A stretch of DNA of 64,000 nt, taken from contig NZ_OY781616.1 in NCBI RefSeq assembly GCF_963677005.1, positions 2,427,001 through 2,491,000 on the forward strand, in the 5' to 3' direction. The notes beneath the pieces were generated by a model. It searched no databases. It was not told the origin of the DNA and worked only from the letters and a program-made list of their open reading frames with translations. Below are positions 18,946 through 28,285 of this stretch, piece after piece. Made by a program: the position numbers and the translations under genes. The DNA is from Maridesulfovibrio sp. GTDB lineage: Bacteria; Desulfobacterota; Desulfovibrionia; Desulfovibrionales; Desulfovibrionaceae. Position 1 is the stretch's first letter. Each line of letters opens with the position of its first letter.

Positions 18946-19317
18946 GTGATTGAAAATCAGATAGAAGTAACTCTGGAAGGACTTGTCGGCGCGGTGTCCA
19001 AAATGAAGAGTGACGGGCAGCGCCTGGTTACCTTTTCCTGCACCAATCTCGGTGACGGAACAGCCGACATCATCTATCACTTCGACAAGGACGAAGTTCT
19101 CACCAACCTGCGCCTGACCGTGGACATGGATAAACCTGTGCCTTCCGTCAGCGGCGTATACTTTGCGGCCCTGCTCATCGAAAACGAAATCCAGGACCAG
19201 TTCGACATCAAATTCGATGGGCTGGTACTCGATTTCGGCCGCAAGCTGTACCTTGACGATGAAATAACCATCATCCCCATGTGCAACAACACAAAGGCGA
19301 TGACCGTAAAAAAATAA
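18946..19317 (+). CDS. echD: Ech hydrogenase subunit D (NuoC-like)
   Basis: A 123-residue soluble subunit related to NuoC. It starts with GTG, preceded by a GAGGG ribosome binding site. The central YFAALLIENEIQDQFDIKFDGL stretch resembles the conserved NuoC region. Like other EchD proteins it has no obvious cofactor ligands and is probably structural, contacting EchE. Confidence 0.9.
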   Translation: MIENQIEVTLEGLVGAVSKMKSDGQRLVTFSCTNLGDGTADIIYHFDKDEVLTNLRLTVDMDKPVPSVSGVYFAALLIENEIQDQFDIKFDGLVLDFGRKLYLDDEITIIPMCNNTKAMTVKK

Positions 19318-19365
19318 CTCGTCTTCCCGGATGAAACCAAGACGATAACATCTATAGGGTAAATT

Positions 19366-20442
19366 ATGGCACGTACCATCATACCTTTCGGTCCGCAGCA
19401 TCCGGTTCTTCCGGAGCCGCTGCATGTTAAGCTTGTCGTGGAAGACGAGATCGTACAGGAAGCCATTCCAGCTCTCGGATACGTTCACAGGGGGCTGGAA
19501 AAACTCGCTGAAATCCGCGATTATCACCAGATGATCCAGATCGTGGAAAGGGTCTGCGGCATCTGCTCGAATATCCACTCAATGTGCTATTGCCAGGGCA
19601 TCGAGGAAATAATGGGCGTGGAAGTTCCCGAAAGGGCACTCTACCTGCGCACCATCTGGTCCGAACTGCACCGCATGCACAGCCACCTGCTCTGGCTGGG
19701 CCTTTTTGCCGATGCATTCGGCTTTGAAGCCCTGTTCATGCAGTTCTGGCGTATCCGTGAGCGCATCATGGATATCAACGAAGCAACAACTGGAAGCCGC
19801 GTCATCACCTCGGTCAACGTTGTCGGCGGTGTCCGCCAGGATCTGACTCCCGAAATGTGTTCCTGGATTCTCTCCGAAGTCGCTACGGCTGAAAAAGAGA
19901 TCAAGGAAATTCAGAACACCATTCTGAATGACTACACTGTCTGCAAAAGGACCAAGGGAATCGGCGTTCTGACTACGGAACAGGCCTATGACCTCGGTGC
20001 AGCAGGTCCCACCCTGCGCGGCAGCGGTGTCGCTTCCGATATGCGCCTGCTCAAATACGCAGCGTTTGATAAAATAGACTTCGAACCGGTTGTCGAAAAC
20101 GACGGCGACTGCTGGTCCCGCTCCACAGTCCGCTTCCGCGAAACCCTGCAGTCAGTAGACCTGGTAAGACAGGCTATCGCAGGACTGCCCCAGGGCGATA
20201 TTGCAGCAAAAGTCAAAGGCAACCCCGAAGGTGAGATCATAACCCGTGTGGAACAGCCCCGCGGTGAATGCCTCTACTACATCAAGGGTAGCGGCAAGAA
20301 ATTCCTCGACAGGGTCCGCATCAGAACTCCCACGTTCGCGAACATTCCGCCGCTGCTGGCAATGCTTCCCAAATGCGAACTTGCAGATGTTCCGGTTATT
20401 ATTCTGTCAATCGACCCGTGCATCAGTTGCACGGAACGCTAG
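19366..20442 (+). CDS. echE: Ech hydrogenase large subunit E ([NiFe] catalytic subunit)
   Basis: A 358-residue catalytic subunit. The [NiFe] ligands are in RVCGICSN (Cys64, Cys67) and DPCISCTER (Cys352, Cys355). The protein ends exactly at the Arg after the second motif, so there is no C-terminal extension for a maturation endopeptidase to remove, as reported for some group 4 enzymes. It couples reversible H2 formation with ferredoxin to ion movement through EchA/B. In sulfate reducers Ech is thought to take part in hydrogen cycling. Confidence 0.96.
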   Translation: MARTIIPFGPQHPVLPEPLHVKLVVEDEIVQEAIPALGYVHRGLEKLAEIRDYHQMIQIVERVCGICSNIHSMCYCQGIEEIMGVEVPERALYLRTIWSELHRMHSHLLWLGLFADAFGFEALFMQFWRIRERIMDINEATTGSRVITSVNVVGGVRQDLTPEMCSWILSEVATAEKEIKEIQNTILNDYTVCKRTKGIGVLTTEQAYDLGAAGPTLRGSGVASDMRLLKYAAFDKIDFEPVVENDGDCWSRSTVRFRETLQSVDLVRQAIAGLPQGDIAAKVKGNPEGEIITRVEQPRGECLYYIKGSGKKFLDRVRIRTPTFANIPPLLAMLPKCELADVPVIILSIDPCISCTER

Positions 20443-20453
20443 GAGGCCGAGAC

Positions 20454-20825
20454 ATGCTTAACATGACTCCCACAGTGCTTAAAAACCTCCTGTCAAAGAG
20501 TTCCACACGCATGTACCCCGTGGAAAAGCGTGAACCCTTTGAACGCTACAGAGGAGAACTGTTCAACAATATTGACGAGTGCATCTTCTGCAAAAAATGC
20601 GAGATGAAATGCCCTTCACAGTGCATCACCGTCACCAAGGATAAAAACACCGGAACAGGCACCTGGGTATGTGACCCGTTTGCCTGCGTCTATTGCTCAA
20701 TCTGCGTGGATCACTGCCCCACCGGCAGCCTGTACATGAAGCCGATACACCGCGCTCCCTCCGCAACGAGAGAAATGATTGAGCAGGAAGGAAAAGTTAA
20801 GGCTCCCAAAAAGAACGCCAAATAA
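20454..20825 (+). CDS. echF: Ech hydrogenase subunit F (2x[4Fe-4S] ferredoxin-like)
   Basis: A 123-residue NuoI-like protein with two [4Fe-4S] motifs: CIFCKKCEMKCP (Cys43, 46, 49, 53) and CVYCSICVDHCP. It relays electrons between ferredoxin and EchC. The operon ribosome binding site AGGAGG precedes the ATG. It is the last ech gene and is followed by a terminator. Confidence 0.95.
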   Translation: MLNMTPTVLKNLLSKSSTRMYPVEKREPFERYRGELFNNIDECIFCKKCEMKCPSQCITVTKDKNTGTGTWVCDPFACVYCSICVDHCPTGSLYMKPIHRAPSATREMIEQEGKVKAPKKNAK

Positions 20826-20851
20826 ACGTTTCCGGAATTTGTCTTGTACTG

Positions 20852-20890
20852 AAAAGCCCCGCAGCCGATGGCTGCGGGGCTTTTGTCTTA
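20852..20890 (+). terminator. Terminator of echABCDEF
   Basis: Perfect stem AAAAGCCCCGCAGCC / GGCTGCGGGGCTTTT with a 4-nt loop; the stem end supplies the T tract. It starts 27 nt after the echF stop. Confidence 0.9.
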
Positions 20891-21046
20891 CTTCTAGAGG
20901 AGCCGGGCTAAAGAGGCTTGCTTTGAGTGCTATATGACAGAAAAATATCTAGTTGCAAACTTCCGGCAGCCGTCTGAGACATTATCCCATATTTGCACAA
21001 GTACAGTTGAATCACCCCACCGGCTATACAAGACCGAACATTAAAA

Positions 21047-21916
21047 TCATGCCAAAAAAGAATTTATACGACAGGAAGCATCACCAAACCATTCCGGCAG
21101 ACATTCTGCGGTAAACCATGGAGTTTCAATGCGGCAGCAATGAAGCTTCATGGCTCCTTTGCCTCCACCGTACTTGGCGTCACCCAGAACAGGAAAGCCT
21201 CGGGAAGACAGCTGCACCCGGATCTGGTGCGTCCGGCCCGTATGGAGCTTTACAGCAAGAATCGAGGTGCCCGCTTCAACCTTGACAGGGGAGACCGAGC
21301 AAAGAGCTATCTTACCGGCCCCGGCATGGATCTTTTCATGACCGTCAGAGCCTGACTTCTCAAGCAGGTCTTCCAGTTCAACAGTCTCCTCATGCGGCCA
21401 CTTTCCCTTAACTTTGGCAAGGTAGTATTTCCCGACAGCAGCATGGTCAGCAAAAAATTCGGACAGGTTCTTCTGCCCGGAATGGGATTTTCCGGCAAGA
21501 AGCACTCCGGATGTATCACGGTCCAGCCTGTGAGCCGGAGCGGGACGGTATGGGGAATCGGCAAACATGGATGCCAACCTTGCGGCCACACTGTCCGTAT
21601 GCCCGGTCCCGCCTTGAGAGGGGAGCCCGGCAGGCTTGCAGACAGCCAGATAGTCATCGTCCTCGTACAGGATAGGCAGGGCCGGCAGTTTCAAAAAGGT
21701 CTCTTCCTGCGATTCATAAGGAGGAATGCGGACAACCTGCCCCTCGCGAACGAGGTCAAAAGGTTTGCACCGCCCTTTATCCACCCTCACGTTGCCCTTG
21801 CGTATCCAGCGCATGACCGCAGAACGGGGAACATGCCCGCCAACACGCCGCTCAAGAAACCGGACCAGCTTGAGCCCGGATTCCGCGGCCGTAACAGTCA
21901 CAAATTCGGCTGACAC
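21047..21916 (-). CDS. RluA family rRNA pseudouridine synthase
   Basis: A 289-residue enzyme (GTG start, GGAG upstream) with an N-terminal S4 RNA-binding segment (SAVMRWIRKGNVRVDKGRCK) and an RluA catalytic domain. The signature HRLDRDTSGVLL carries the catalytic Asp. The RTHQIRVQLSSRGFPVLGDAKYGG motif near the C-terminus is typical of RluC/RluD-type enzymes. It converts uridine to pseudouridine, probably in 23S rRNA; the target position is not deducible. It starts 13 nt after the second dctM gene, which suggests readthrough from the TRAP operon. Confidence 0.93.
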   Translation of the reverse strand: MSAEFVTVTAAESGLKLVRFLERRVGGHVPRSAVMRWIRKGNVRVDKGRCKPFDLVREGQVVRIPPYESQEETFLKLPALPILYEDDDYLAVCKPAGLPSQGGTGHTDSVAARLASMFADSPYRPAPAHRLDRDTSGVLLAGKSHSGQKNLSEFFADHAAVGKYYLAKVKGKWPHEETVELEDLLEKSGSDGHEKIHAGAGKIALCSVSPVKVEAGTSILAVKLHTGRTHQIRVQLSSRGFPVLGDAKYGGGKGAMKLHCCRIETPWFTAECLPEWFGDASCRINSFLA

Positions 21917-21929
21917 ACACGTCTCCGAA

Positions 21930-23231
21930 TCATAACAGGGACGGCAGAAATGTTACCGTGGCAGGACACAGAAGCATGAGAACTGTAAGCGCCACATAAG
22001 CCAGCATGAAATAACTGACCCCGATGAAGACACGATCAATGGAAACATCCTCGGCCATTGAAGCTACTATGAAGGTGGTCACACCTACCGGAGGAGTTAT
22101 GGCCCCCATTGTCGTCACAATGGTTATGAGCACACCGAACCACACGGGATCATAGCCCATGGCCGAAACTATGGGAAAGAAAATGGGAATGGTGATAAGC
22201 AGCAGTGCCAGAGCATCCATGACCATGCCGCCGATAACGTAGATGAAACAGATCAGCACTATAATGACAGTAGGCGGGATGGGCAGCCCGGCTACAAATT
22301 CGGCAGCTTCGAACGGGATGCGGGTCACGGCCAGAAAACGACCGAAAATGACCGCTCCAAGCATGACCACCATGATCATGCACGACACTTTGAGAGTATC
22401 GACCACAGCGGCATAAAACTTTTTGAAAGTCATTTTACCTGAAACCAGACTTATGAGCAGAGCAAAGGCGGAACCGGCTGCGCCGGCTTCCGTAGGTGTA
22501 AACCAGCCTGCAAACAGCCCCCCCATGACCAGAACGAAAAGGACGACCATTTCTATGGAGCCGGGCAGGGATGACAGCTTTTCTCTTAAGGTGGCTTCAG
22601 GTCCGGCAGGTCCCCAATCGGGATGCCTGAAGCACATGAAAGAGACGGTCAGAAGAAAAAGGCAGCAAAGCAGAATTCCCGGTACAACGCCGCCCATGAA
22701 CAGTCTACCGATGGACTCGCCGGTCTGAAGGCCGATGATGATGAGGACAACGCTCGGAGGAATTACGACCCCCAGCGTAGCGCCTGCAGCTACCGATCCG
22801 GTGCTCAGGATCGGATTGTAGCGAAATTTTTTCATCTCAGGCAGGGCTACTGTGGACATGGTCGCCGCAGTTGCCGTGTTCGAGCCGCATATGGCCGCAA
22901 AACCGGCACAGGCCAGGACTGTTGCCATGGCTATACCGCCCCGGATGTGCCCCATCCAGGCATAGGCTGATTTGTACAGCCGCTCGTTTACCCCGGAATA
23001 GAAACATATCTGTCCCATGAAAATGAACAGAGGAATTACTGTAAGACCGTAGGAAGAAAATACGTTCCAGACCTCGGTCCCGATCATTCCGTAAGCGGCC
23101 TTCAGGTTGAGAACCTTGGCGAACCCGACAAAACCGATGATTCCCATGGCGAACCCCACAGGAATACGCAAAAAAAGAATTACTGCCAGCAGAGCGACAA
23201 TACCGACTATACCTATAGTGACCAGTTCCAT
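21930..23231 (-). CDS. dctM: TRAP transporter large permease (DctM family), second system
   Basis: A 433-residue polytopic permease with the family motifs CGSNTATAATMSTVALPEMKK, GATLGVVIPPSVVLIIIG and WFTPTEAGAAGS. It is more distantly related to the 5740 permease than a recent duplicate would be, so this is an independent TRAP system. It lies 13 nt after its dctQ, within a leftward dctP-dctQ-dctM unit. Confidence 0.94.
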   Translation of the reverse strand: MELVTIGIVGIVALLAVILFLRIPVGFAMGIIGFVGFAKVLNLKAAYGMIGTEVWNVFSSYGLTVIPLFIFMGQICFYSGVNERLYKSAYAWMGHIRGGIAMATVLACAGFAAICGSNTATAATMSTVALPEMKKFRYNPILSTGSVAAGATLGVVIPPSVVLIIIGLQTGESIGRLFMGGVVPGILLCCLFLLTVSFMCFRHPDWGPAGPEATLREKLSSLPGSIEMVVLFVLVMGGLFAGWFTPTEAGAAGSAFALLISLVSGKMTFKKFYAAVVDTLKVSCMIMVVMLGAVIFGRFLAVTRIPFEAAEFVAGLPIPPTVIIVLICFIYVIGGMVMDALALLLITIPIFFPIVSAMGYDPVWFGVLITIVTTMGAITPPVGVTTFIVASMAEDVSIDRVFIGVSYFMLAYVALTVLMLLCPATVTFLPSLL

Positions 23232-23244
23232 GATATCATTCGCC

Positions 23245-23742
23245 TCACGCCGGCTTGAGCGGTTCTTTTCCGCGCAGAATTCGTAAAATGTCCAGTATCA
23301 GGACAAAGGCCATGGACGCACATCCCAGTGCTACCGCAAAAACAAAAGGATAGAACCGAATCCCCAGAGTCTCGGACAGTTCTCCGAGATCAAGAAGAAA
23401 CATGCCCCACTTTGCGGTTTCGTTGGCGCAGAAAATAAAAAAGACACAGGAAGCGCCCTCGGAGACTACATCCAGTACCCGACGGACCGGCTCGGGAAAC
23501 CGGTTGAAAAGCAACCCCACGGCAATATGACTCCGGGTAAGCTGCGAAAATCCCAGCGAGAACCCGGCTGTCACCGCTCCCAGAAACCCCATCAATTCAA
23601 AAGTCCCTTTGACCGGGATATAAACCGCCCTTGAAACCATGTTTGCGCAGGCCAGGACTATCATTACAGTGAGTGCGGCACCGGCCACGGCTGCAAGGAC
23701 CCGGCATATGAAAACTGCTGTCTTTTCCAGAATATCTATCAT
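23245..23742 (-). CDS. dctQ: TRAP transporter small permease (DctQ family), second system
   Basis: A 165-residue membrane protein with four hydrophobic helices and the DctQ-type central stretch (ELMGFLGAVTAGFSLGFSQLTRSHIAVGLLF). It bridges the receptor and the large permease. It is separated from dctP by a hairpin and lies 13 nt before dctM. Confidence 0.88.
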   Translation of the reverse strand: MIDILEKTAVFICRVLAAVAGAALTVMIVLACANMVSRAVYIPVKGTFELMGFLGAVTAGFSLGFSQLTRSHIAVGLLFNRFPEPVRRVLDVVSEGASCVFFIFCANETAKWGMFLLDLGELSETLGIRFYPFVFAVALGCASMAFVLILDILRILRGKEPLKPA

Positions 23743-23755
23743 TGCCTTAATGGAA

Positions 23756-23786
23756 AATCTCCCCGCGTTTTAATCGCGGGGAGATT
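23756..23786 (-). terminator. Intercistronic hairpin between dctP and dctQ
   Basis: Perfect 12-bp stem (AATCTCCCCGCG / CGCGGGGAGATT) with a 7-nt loop in the dctP-dctQ gap, followed by TTTTCC on the minus strand. It probably acts as a partial terminator or stabiliser so that the receptor is made in excess over the permease (inference). Confidence 0.75.
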
Positions 23787-23811
23787 CTATGTCAGAATTG
23801 CCGATAAGGGA

Positions 23812-24837
23812 CTATTTGCCCTCGTACTTCACACGGGAAGCCTCAACGTCGGAAAGCACCGCAGCACCGTTGATGCCTGCGGAAGAAGCCTTTTTCTTCC
23901 AATCTTCAATCAGGGGAAGGGTTTTTTCCTTTACCGCCTTCATATCAGCATCGGACATCCTTATAATCTCTATACCGTATTTTTCTTTGGACCAATCCAG
24001 GGAATCCTTCACATGCTGATCCATGTACTTTCCGGTCCATTCGGCCTGTTCACGGCCGAGGTCGTTGAAAACCTTTTTAACATCATCAGGGAGGGCATTC
24101 CATGCGTTCAGGTTCATGATGACGGCGAAAGGATATACCGCCGTGTTGGTTACGGTTTCATAGCGGCAGATTTCCGCGAAATTCAAATCCTTAAGTACAT
24201 CAAAGGATGAAAACAATCCCTTGACCACACCTTTCTGCAGAGCTTCGGGAGTTGCGGACATGGGCATGGAAACAGGAGTAGCCCCGAGAGATTCAAGAAT
24301 CTTGGAAAGAATGCCCGAAGCGCGGAGTTCCAAGCCCTTGAGGTCTTCAAGAGTACGCACGGGATCTTTGGTCATCAGGTTGGAAGGAGCCGAGGTGAAC
24401 ATGGTCAGCACCTTGAACCTTTTGAATTCAGAAGGTTTGTACTTTTCATACAGATCCCAGAGGGCGAGACTTGCAGAAGTTGAGGAAGTAAAACCGAGGG
24501 GAAGTTCAAAAACCGAACACAGAGGAAAAACACCGGGATGGTAGGCCAGACTGATACAACCGATATCGGCCTGTCCCTGCATAACTCCGCGCATGGTGTT
24601 CTTTGCTCCCAGCAGAGTCGAACCGGGATAAGTCTGCACCAGAACCTTGCCGTTGGTCCGCTTTTCGACTTCCTGCTTCCAACGTTCCATCTGGACGCAC
24701 GGGAAGGTCTTCGGCGGCGGAAAGTTCGCATAGCTGAGGCTGATTTCGGCAGCCGAAGCCGAAGCAGTTGAACAAAGCACGGACACGCAGATTGCAAATA
24801 CGGCCAACAGGCCGGTAAGTCTTCCGGTTCTGATCAT
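23812..24837 (-). CDS. dctP: TRAP transporter substrate-binding protein (DctP family), second system
   Basis: A 341-residue periplasmic receptor with a signal peptide over about residues 1-29 (cut near ASA-AEI). Family features are visible: FPCVQMERWKQEVEKRTNGKV, a central RTLEDLKGLELRASG with the ligand-binding Arg, and PEALQKGVVKGLFSSFDV. The ligand is unknown. A GGGAG ribosome binding site precedes the ATG. The strong hairpin after it separates it from dctQ. Confidence 0.92.
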   Translation of the reverse strand: MIRTGRLTGLLAVFAICVSVLCSTASASAAEISLSYANFPPPKTFPCVQMERWKQEVEKRTNGKVLVQTYPGSTLLGAKNTMRGVMQGQADIGCISLAYHPGVFPLCSVFELPLGFTSSTSASLALWDLYEKYKPSEFKRFKVLTMFTSAPSNLMTKDPVRTLEDLKGLELRASGILSKILESLGATPVSMPMSATPEALQKGVVKGLFSSFDVLKDLNFAEICRYETVTNTAVYPFAVIMNLNAWNALPDDVKKVFNDLGREQAEWTGKYMDQHVKDSLDWSKEKYGIEIIRMSDADMKAVKEKTLPLIEDWKKKASSAGINGAAVLSDVEASRVKYEGK

Positions 24838-24921
24838 GTTTCTCTCCCTCGTGAGGACTTGATTTTAATGTGATTCAGCGGTTCCGGAACAGGAACCGGC
24901 CCTGAAATGCTCATATAAATT

Positions 24922-24956
24922 AAGAAAGGCCTCCCGCACAAGTCCGGGAGGCCCTT
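24922..24956 (-). terminator. Terminator of the VCBS-repeat gene
   Basis: A GC-rich hairpin (GGCCTCCCG / CGGGAGGCC) lies 6 nt beyond the stop on the minus strand and is followed by TTTCTTAAT. Confidence 0.75.
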
Positions 24957-24961
24957 TTCAT

Positions 24962-26611
24962 CTATTTCCTGCCAAGGTTAAGTTCGTAGGCAATAACCAG
25001 AGTCTTCCTGAACTTTACTCCAAGCGAACCGGGATAAGTGTTCAGTATGCAGTAAAGCTCATCATCACCATCGTTGTCGATGTCGGCGATGCCGTAGGAG
25101 GTGATACTCCCCTTGATGCGGCGGGTTTTCCAGGCCAGACTCAGGCCGACTCCGTCCCAGTATTCAGACTGCAGTTCACCCTGAGCATAACTCTTGTAGT
25201 TGGAAAACACCTGCCCGGCCACAGAAAGGTCCTTGTTCAGCAGGACTTCTTTTTTGGTGGGGTCGGACAAAGTGGCCACGGTAACCGGCATGGGCAGAAA
25301 ATAGTAGTTCTCCATTTTCTCCCTTGCATTCTCGTTGCCCATACCGGCAATCTTGGCCTGAACTTCAACCTTGACGTCAACGGAGTTGTACGAATCCTGG
25401 CTCTCGTAAAGAGGCTCCAGATTCTTGTCATACATATTTATCCGGCCGTACTTGTTGATGACCAGAACCTTGTAGTCGTCACCCTTCTGCGGCAGATAAG
25501 TAAGGTTGTATACGTTGGCGAAAGACGGAACGGTAAGGCTCTTGATGGGCACAAGCCTTCCGTCCGAAAAAGCGTACTCAACAAGGTCCTTGGAGTAGAA
25601 CGTTCTGCTGGAGTCAACCCGCTGACCAACAATTGTTTCCGTAAAGTTGGGCGGAATCCTGATCACGGAAAGGAAGTTGCGATCCCTGTCCAAAAGAACT
25701 TTCGTGGTTCCACCCTTGAATGACAGGATGTACGAATAGGGCTGTCCCTTCATCATTACAGTCAGGACAACTTCCTTTACACCGTCCCTGTCCGTATCAA
25801 TGGGAAAAATCCTCAATCCCGAAGAACGGCTGGGGTAGCTGTAGGACATCTGTTCCACAAGGCGCTCCCGGTCTATACGGAAGACCTTGATGTCTTTATC
25901 CGTAAGGACAACCACATCGTTTTTACCGTCTCCGGTAACATCGGCAACGAATCCGCCAAGGTTGACAACCTTGACACTCTGACTGCGCCAGCGTCCGGGA
26001 GTATCAGTTCCACCCTGATAGCGGAACTGCGGGTTGATGGTGCTTTCGACCACCTTCCCAGCGGTTGAGGCACTCAGGAATTCGGGGTTGACCGGGCTTG
26101 ACGGGCGGGCATCCTCACGGGCCTTCTCTTCCTCGGTCTGCTTTCTGCTGCCGGGTTTCTCAAAAAGTTTACCCTTGATCTCCTTGGCCATATCGTCCAA
26201 GGCCGGGATAAGTTCGGAAATGGTCGTCTTGGCGCTCTGCGGCCAGGACTTTCCGTCCTTGTCCACCATACGCAGGTCAATGGAAGCATCTTTGCCCATT
26301 ATGGTGATTGATCCGAGCGCAAGATAATCCGTGCCCAGACGCTGAGCACTCTTGATTTCATCAATTGCGGATTTAGGCCGATCGCTTTCCTTCAGGTCCC
26401 TGGCACCGGCAACAGGTTCGAAATGTCCTGTCCAGTTCAGCCTGGATATAAGCATGGTCTGGATACCGCGGCTGAGATATTTGTATTGTTCCGGCCCGTT
26501 AACTTCAAAGGGGTAAACAGCGTAGGTACGGGCTTCAGCGGCAAATGACGCTGTTGCGGCAAAAAACGACAGTACAACCATAAAAATTGCTGTCAAACGA
26601 CAGTTCGACAT
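24962..26611 (-). CDS. Exported VCBS/FG-GAP repeat protein
   Basis: A 549-residue exported protein. I start it at the ATG at 26611, with GGAGG upstream and a clear signal peptide ending SFAAEA; an 18-residue longer form is rejected. Residues about 27-150 resemble a TolB-N/FlgO-like domain (YAVYPFEVNGPEQYKYLSRGI...). The rest has calcium-loop-like repeats such as DVTGDGKNDVVVLTD, PIDTDRDGVKEVVLTV and DIDNDGDDELYCIL, the FG-GAP/VCBS beta-propeller pattern. It is a probable periplasmic or surface protein; its function is unknown. Confidence 0.82.
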   Translation of the reverse strand: MSNCRLTAIFMVVLSFFAATASFAAEARTYAVYPFEVNGPEQYKYLSRGIQTMLISRLNWTGHFEPVAGARDLKESDRPKSAIDEIKSAQRLGTDYLALGSITIMGKDASIDLRMVDKDGKSWPQSAKTTISELIPALDDMAKEIKGKLFEKPGSRKQTEEEKAREDARPSSPVNPEFLSASTAGKVVESTINPQFRYQGGTDTPGRWRSQSVKVVNLGGFVADVTGDGKNDVVVLTDKDIKVFRIDRERLVEQMSYSYPSRSSGLRIFPIDTDRDGVKEVVLTVMMKGQPYSYILSFKGGTTKVLLDRDRNFLSVIRIPPNFTETIVGQRVDSSRTFYSKDLVEYAFSDGRLVPIKSLTVPSFANVYNLTYLPQKGDDYKVLVINKYGRINMYDKNLEPLYESQDSYNSVDVKVEVQAKIAGMGNENAREKMENYYFLPMPVTVATLSDPTKKEVLLNKDLSVAGQVFSNYKSYAQGELQSEYWDGVGLSLAWKTRRIKGSITSYGIADIDNDGDDELYCILNTYPGSLGVKFRKTLVIAYELNLGRK

Positions 26612-27011
26612 AGATAAAAACCTCCGGATAAACAAAACACTAAAAAAGAGGATAGATATCCTCATGCTGCATTATTTCCGGCAACATGTGAAACCGGATA
26701 AAAGGGGATAACCTTATCTGACAGATTCTTAAAACGGGTTAAACGCTTGTATCAGCTTAGCACACATGACGTAAAGTCCAACATGGGGTTCGGGGCGACC
26801 ATCCTCTTGCCAAACTTCGCCCCCTGATTTATCTCTCATCATTCTGTTTTCAACGGTTTTCGTGGCTGCCCCGCAGAAAGGGGGGCATACCTTTTTACAT
26901 TTTTATACGAATTCTTATCAAAATCTGATTGTTACGGCCTTCATACAGGAAATTCAACTCTTCATGCCTCTCCCAGGACCACTGCAAATTCAACCGTAAC
27001 CACTGCTGAAA
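26612..27011. other. Intergenic region without recognised gene
   Basis: 400 bp between divergent genes. It should contain promoters for the VCBS protein and the methyltransferase. I see no ORF with a ribosome binding site, no strong palindrome and no RNA gene. Confidence 0.4.
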
Positions 27012-28268
27012 ATGAAAAACAATCTACGCACGTTCAGGCTCGTATGCTCCGACAGGGACATCCCGGTGGTAGAAGAACTTCTACGGGCACAGGGATTCGA
27101 ATTTCGCCCGGAACAGTTTTATTCACAGGCCCGTATCCTTGAAAAAGAGCCGTTTCCTCTTGGGGAATCTGTTGCTGCAAGATTCGGACGCATCTACATA
27201 CAGGACCGTTCATCCATGCTGCCGCCGCTTATGCTGGCACCGGAAGAAGGAGATACGGTTCTGGATATGTGCGCCGCACCGGGAAGCAAAACAGGCCTGC
27301 TCTCCAGACTTGCCGGGCGTAACGGATTCGTGCTGGCCTGCGAGGCTTCAGGAGACAGGCTGGCCCTGCTGCGCCAGAACATGCGTAAAACACAATCCGT
27401 AAATACCGCCACCGCTCATTACGAATCACAGAAACTTCCTCTTTCGCCCGAAAGCTGGAACATCATTCAACTCGACCCACCGTGCAGCGGATGGGGTACC
27501 CTGAACAAGAATCCCAAGGCCATGGACCTGTGGAAGGACGAAAAAACCATTCCACTGGTCACGCTGCAACGCAAGCTGCTGACCAAAGCGTATGAACTTC
27601 TGGCTCCGGGCGGAAGGCTGGTATACTCAACCTGCACTACAAATGTTCAGGAAAACGAGGAACAGACCCGTTTTGCAATTGAAGAGCTGGGATATGAAAA
27701 TTTCGATCTTCCCCGCCCTGCCGGATTCACCATTGCCGACCCGCTCCTCCCGGGCATGGAAGGAGTGCTCAGAGTAGACGGTTCAGGCGGAGGTCAGGGG
27801 TTCTACCTCTGCGGACTGAAAAAGCCGGGCAAAGCAGAAACAAGCATTTCCGGGGACTGCAATCCTCCGGGACGCAAAATTGACCTGAACAAAATTGAAT
27901 TTCCCGAAGCCGTGGACCTCGACTCATTGCCTGAAGGCGAATTATATGAATTCCGAGACAAAGCGGTGTTCATGAACCGGACAGCACTTGAAATCCTGCC
28001 CGGAGGACTGCGCTGGCAGGGATTCCCTGTCGGCAGAATCAATAAGAACAGATTCCGCCCCGATCCCTATGCAAGGTGCCTGCTCCCCGGCAAGCCAAGT
28101 GGAACGGCTCTGGTTGTCGAAAAAGCGGAAGAGCTTTCCAACCTTCTTTCAGGGCAAAGCCTAAACGGCCCGGCCGCAGGCAAAGGACCGGCCGGATTAT
28201 ATTACAAAGAGATGCTGCTCGGCTTTATCGGCAAAAAAGGCAGCCGCTACTTCTGGACAGACAAATAG
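27012..28268 (+). CDS. NOL1/NOP2/Sun family rRNA (cytosine-C5) methyltransferase
   Basis: A 418-residue RNA m5C methyltransferase. It has the SAM loop DMCAAPGSKTGLLSRL near residue 84, the motif IV cysteine in DPPCSGWG near 155, and the catalytic cysteine in YSTCTTNVQENEEQ near 205. The roughly 120-residue C-terminal extension with FPVGRINKNRFRPDPYA resembles the RsmF-type PUA-like tail, so the target is probably 16S rRNA (inference). It is followed 17 nt downstream by the aldolase gene on the same strand. Confidence 0.9.
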   Translation: MKNNLRTFRLVCSDRDIPVVEELLRAQGFEFRPEQFYSQARILEKEPFPLGESVAARFGRIYIQDRSSMLPPLMLAPEEGDTVLDMCAAPGSKTGLLSRLAGRNGFVLACEASGDRLALLRQNMRKTQSVNTATAHYESQKLPLSPESWNIIQLDPPCSGWGTLNKNPKAMDLWKDEKTIPLVTLQRKLLTKAYELLAPGGRLVYSTCTTNVQENEEQTRFAIEELGYENFDLPRPAGFTIADPLLPGMEGVLRVDGSGGGQGFYLCGLKKPGKAETSISGDCNPPGRKIDLNKIEFPEAVDLDSLPEGELYEFRDKAVFMNRTALEILPGGLRWQGFPVGRINKNRFRPDPYARCLLPGKPSGTALVVEKAEELSNLLSGQSLNGPAAGKGPAGLYYKEMLLGFIGKKGSRYFWTDK

Positions 28269-28285
28269 TTACAAGGAAACAACTG

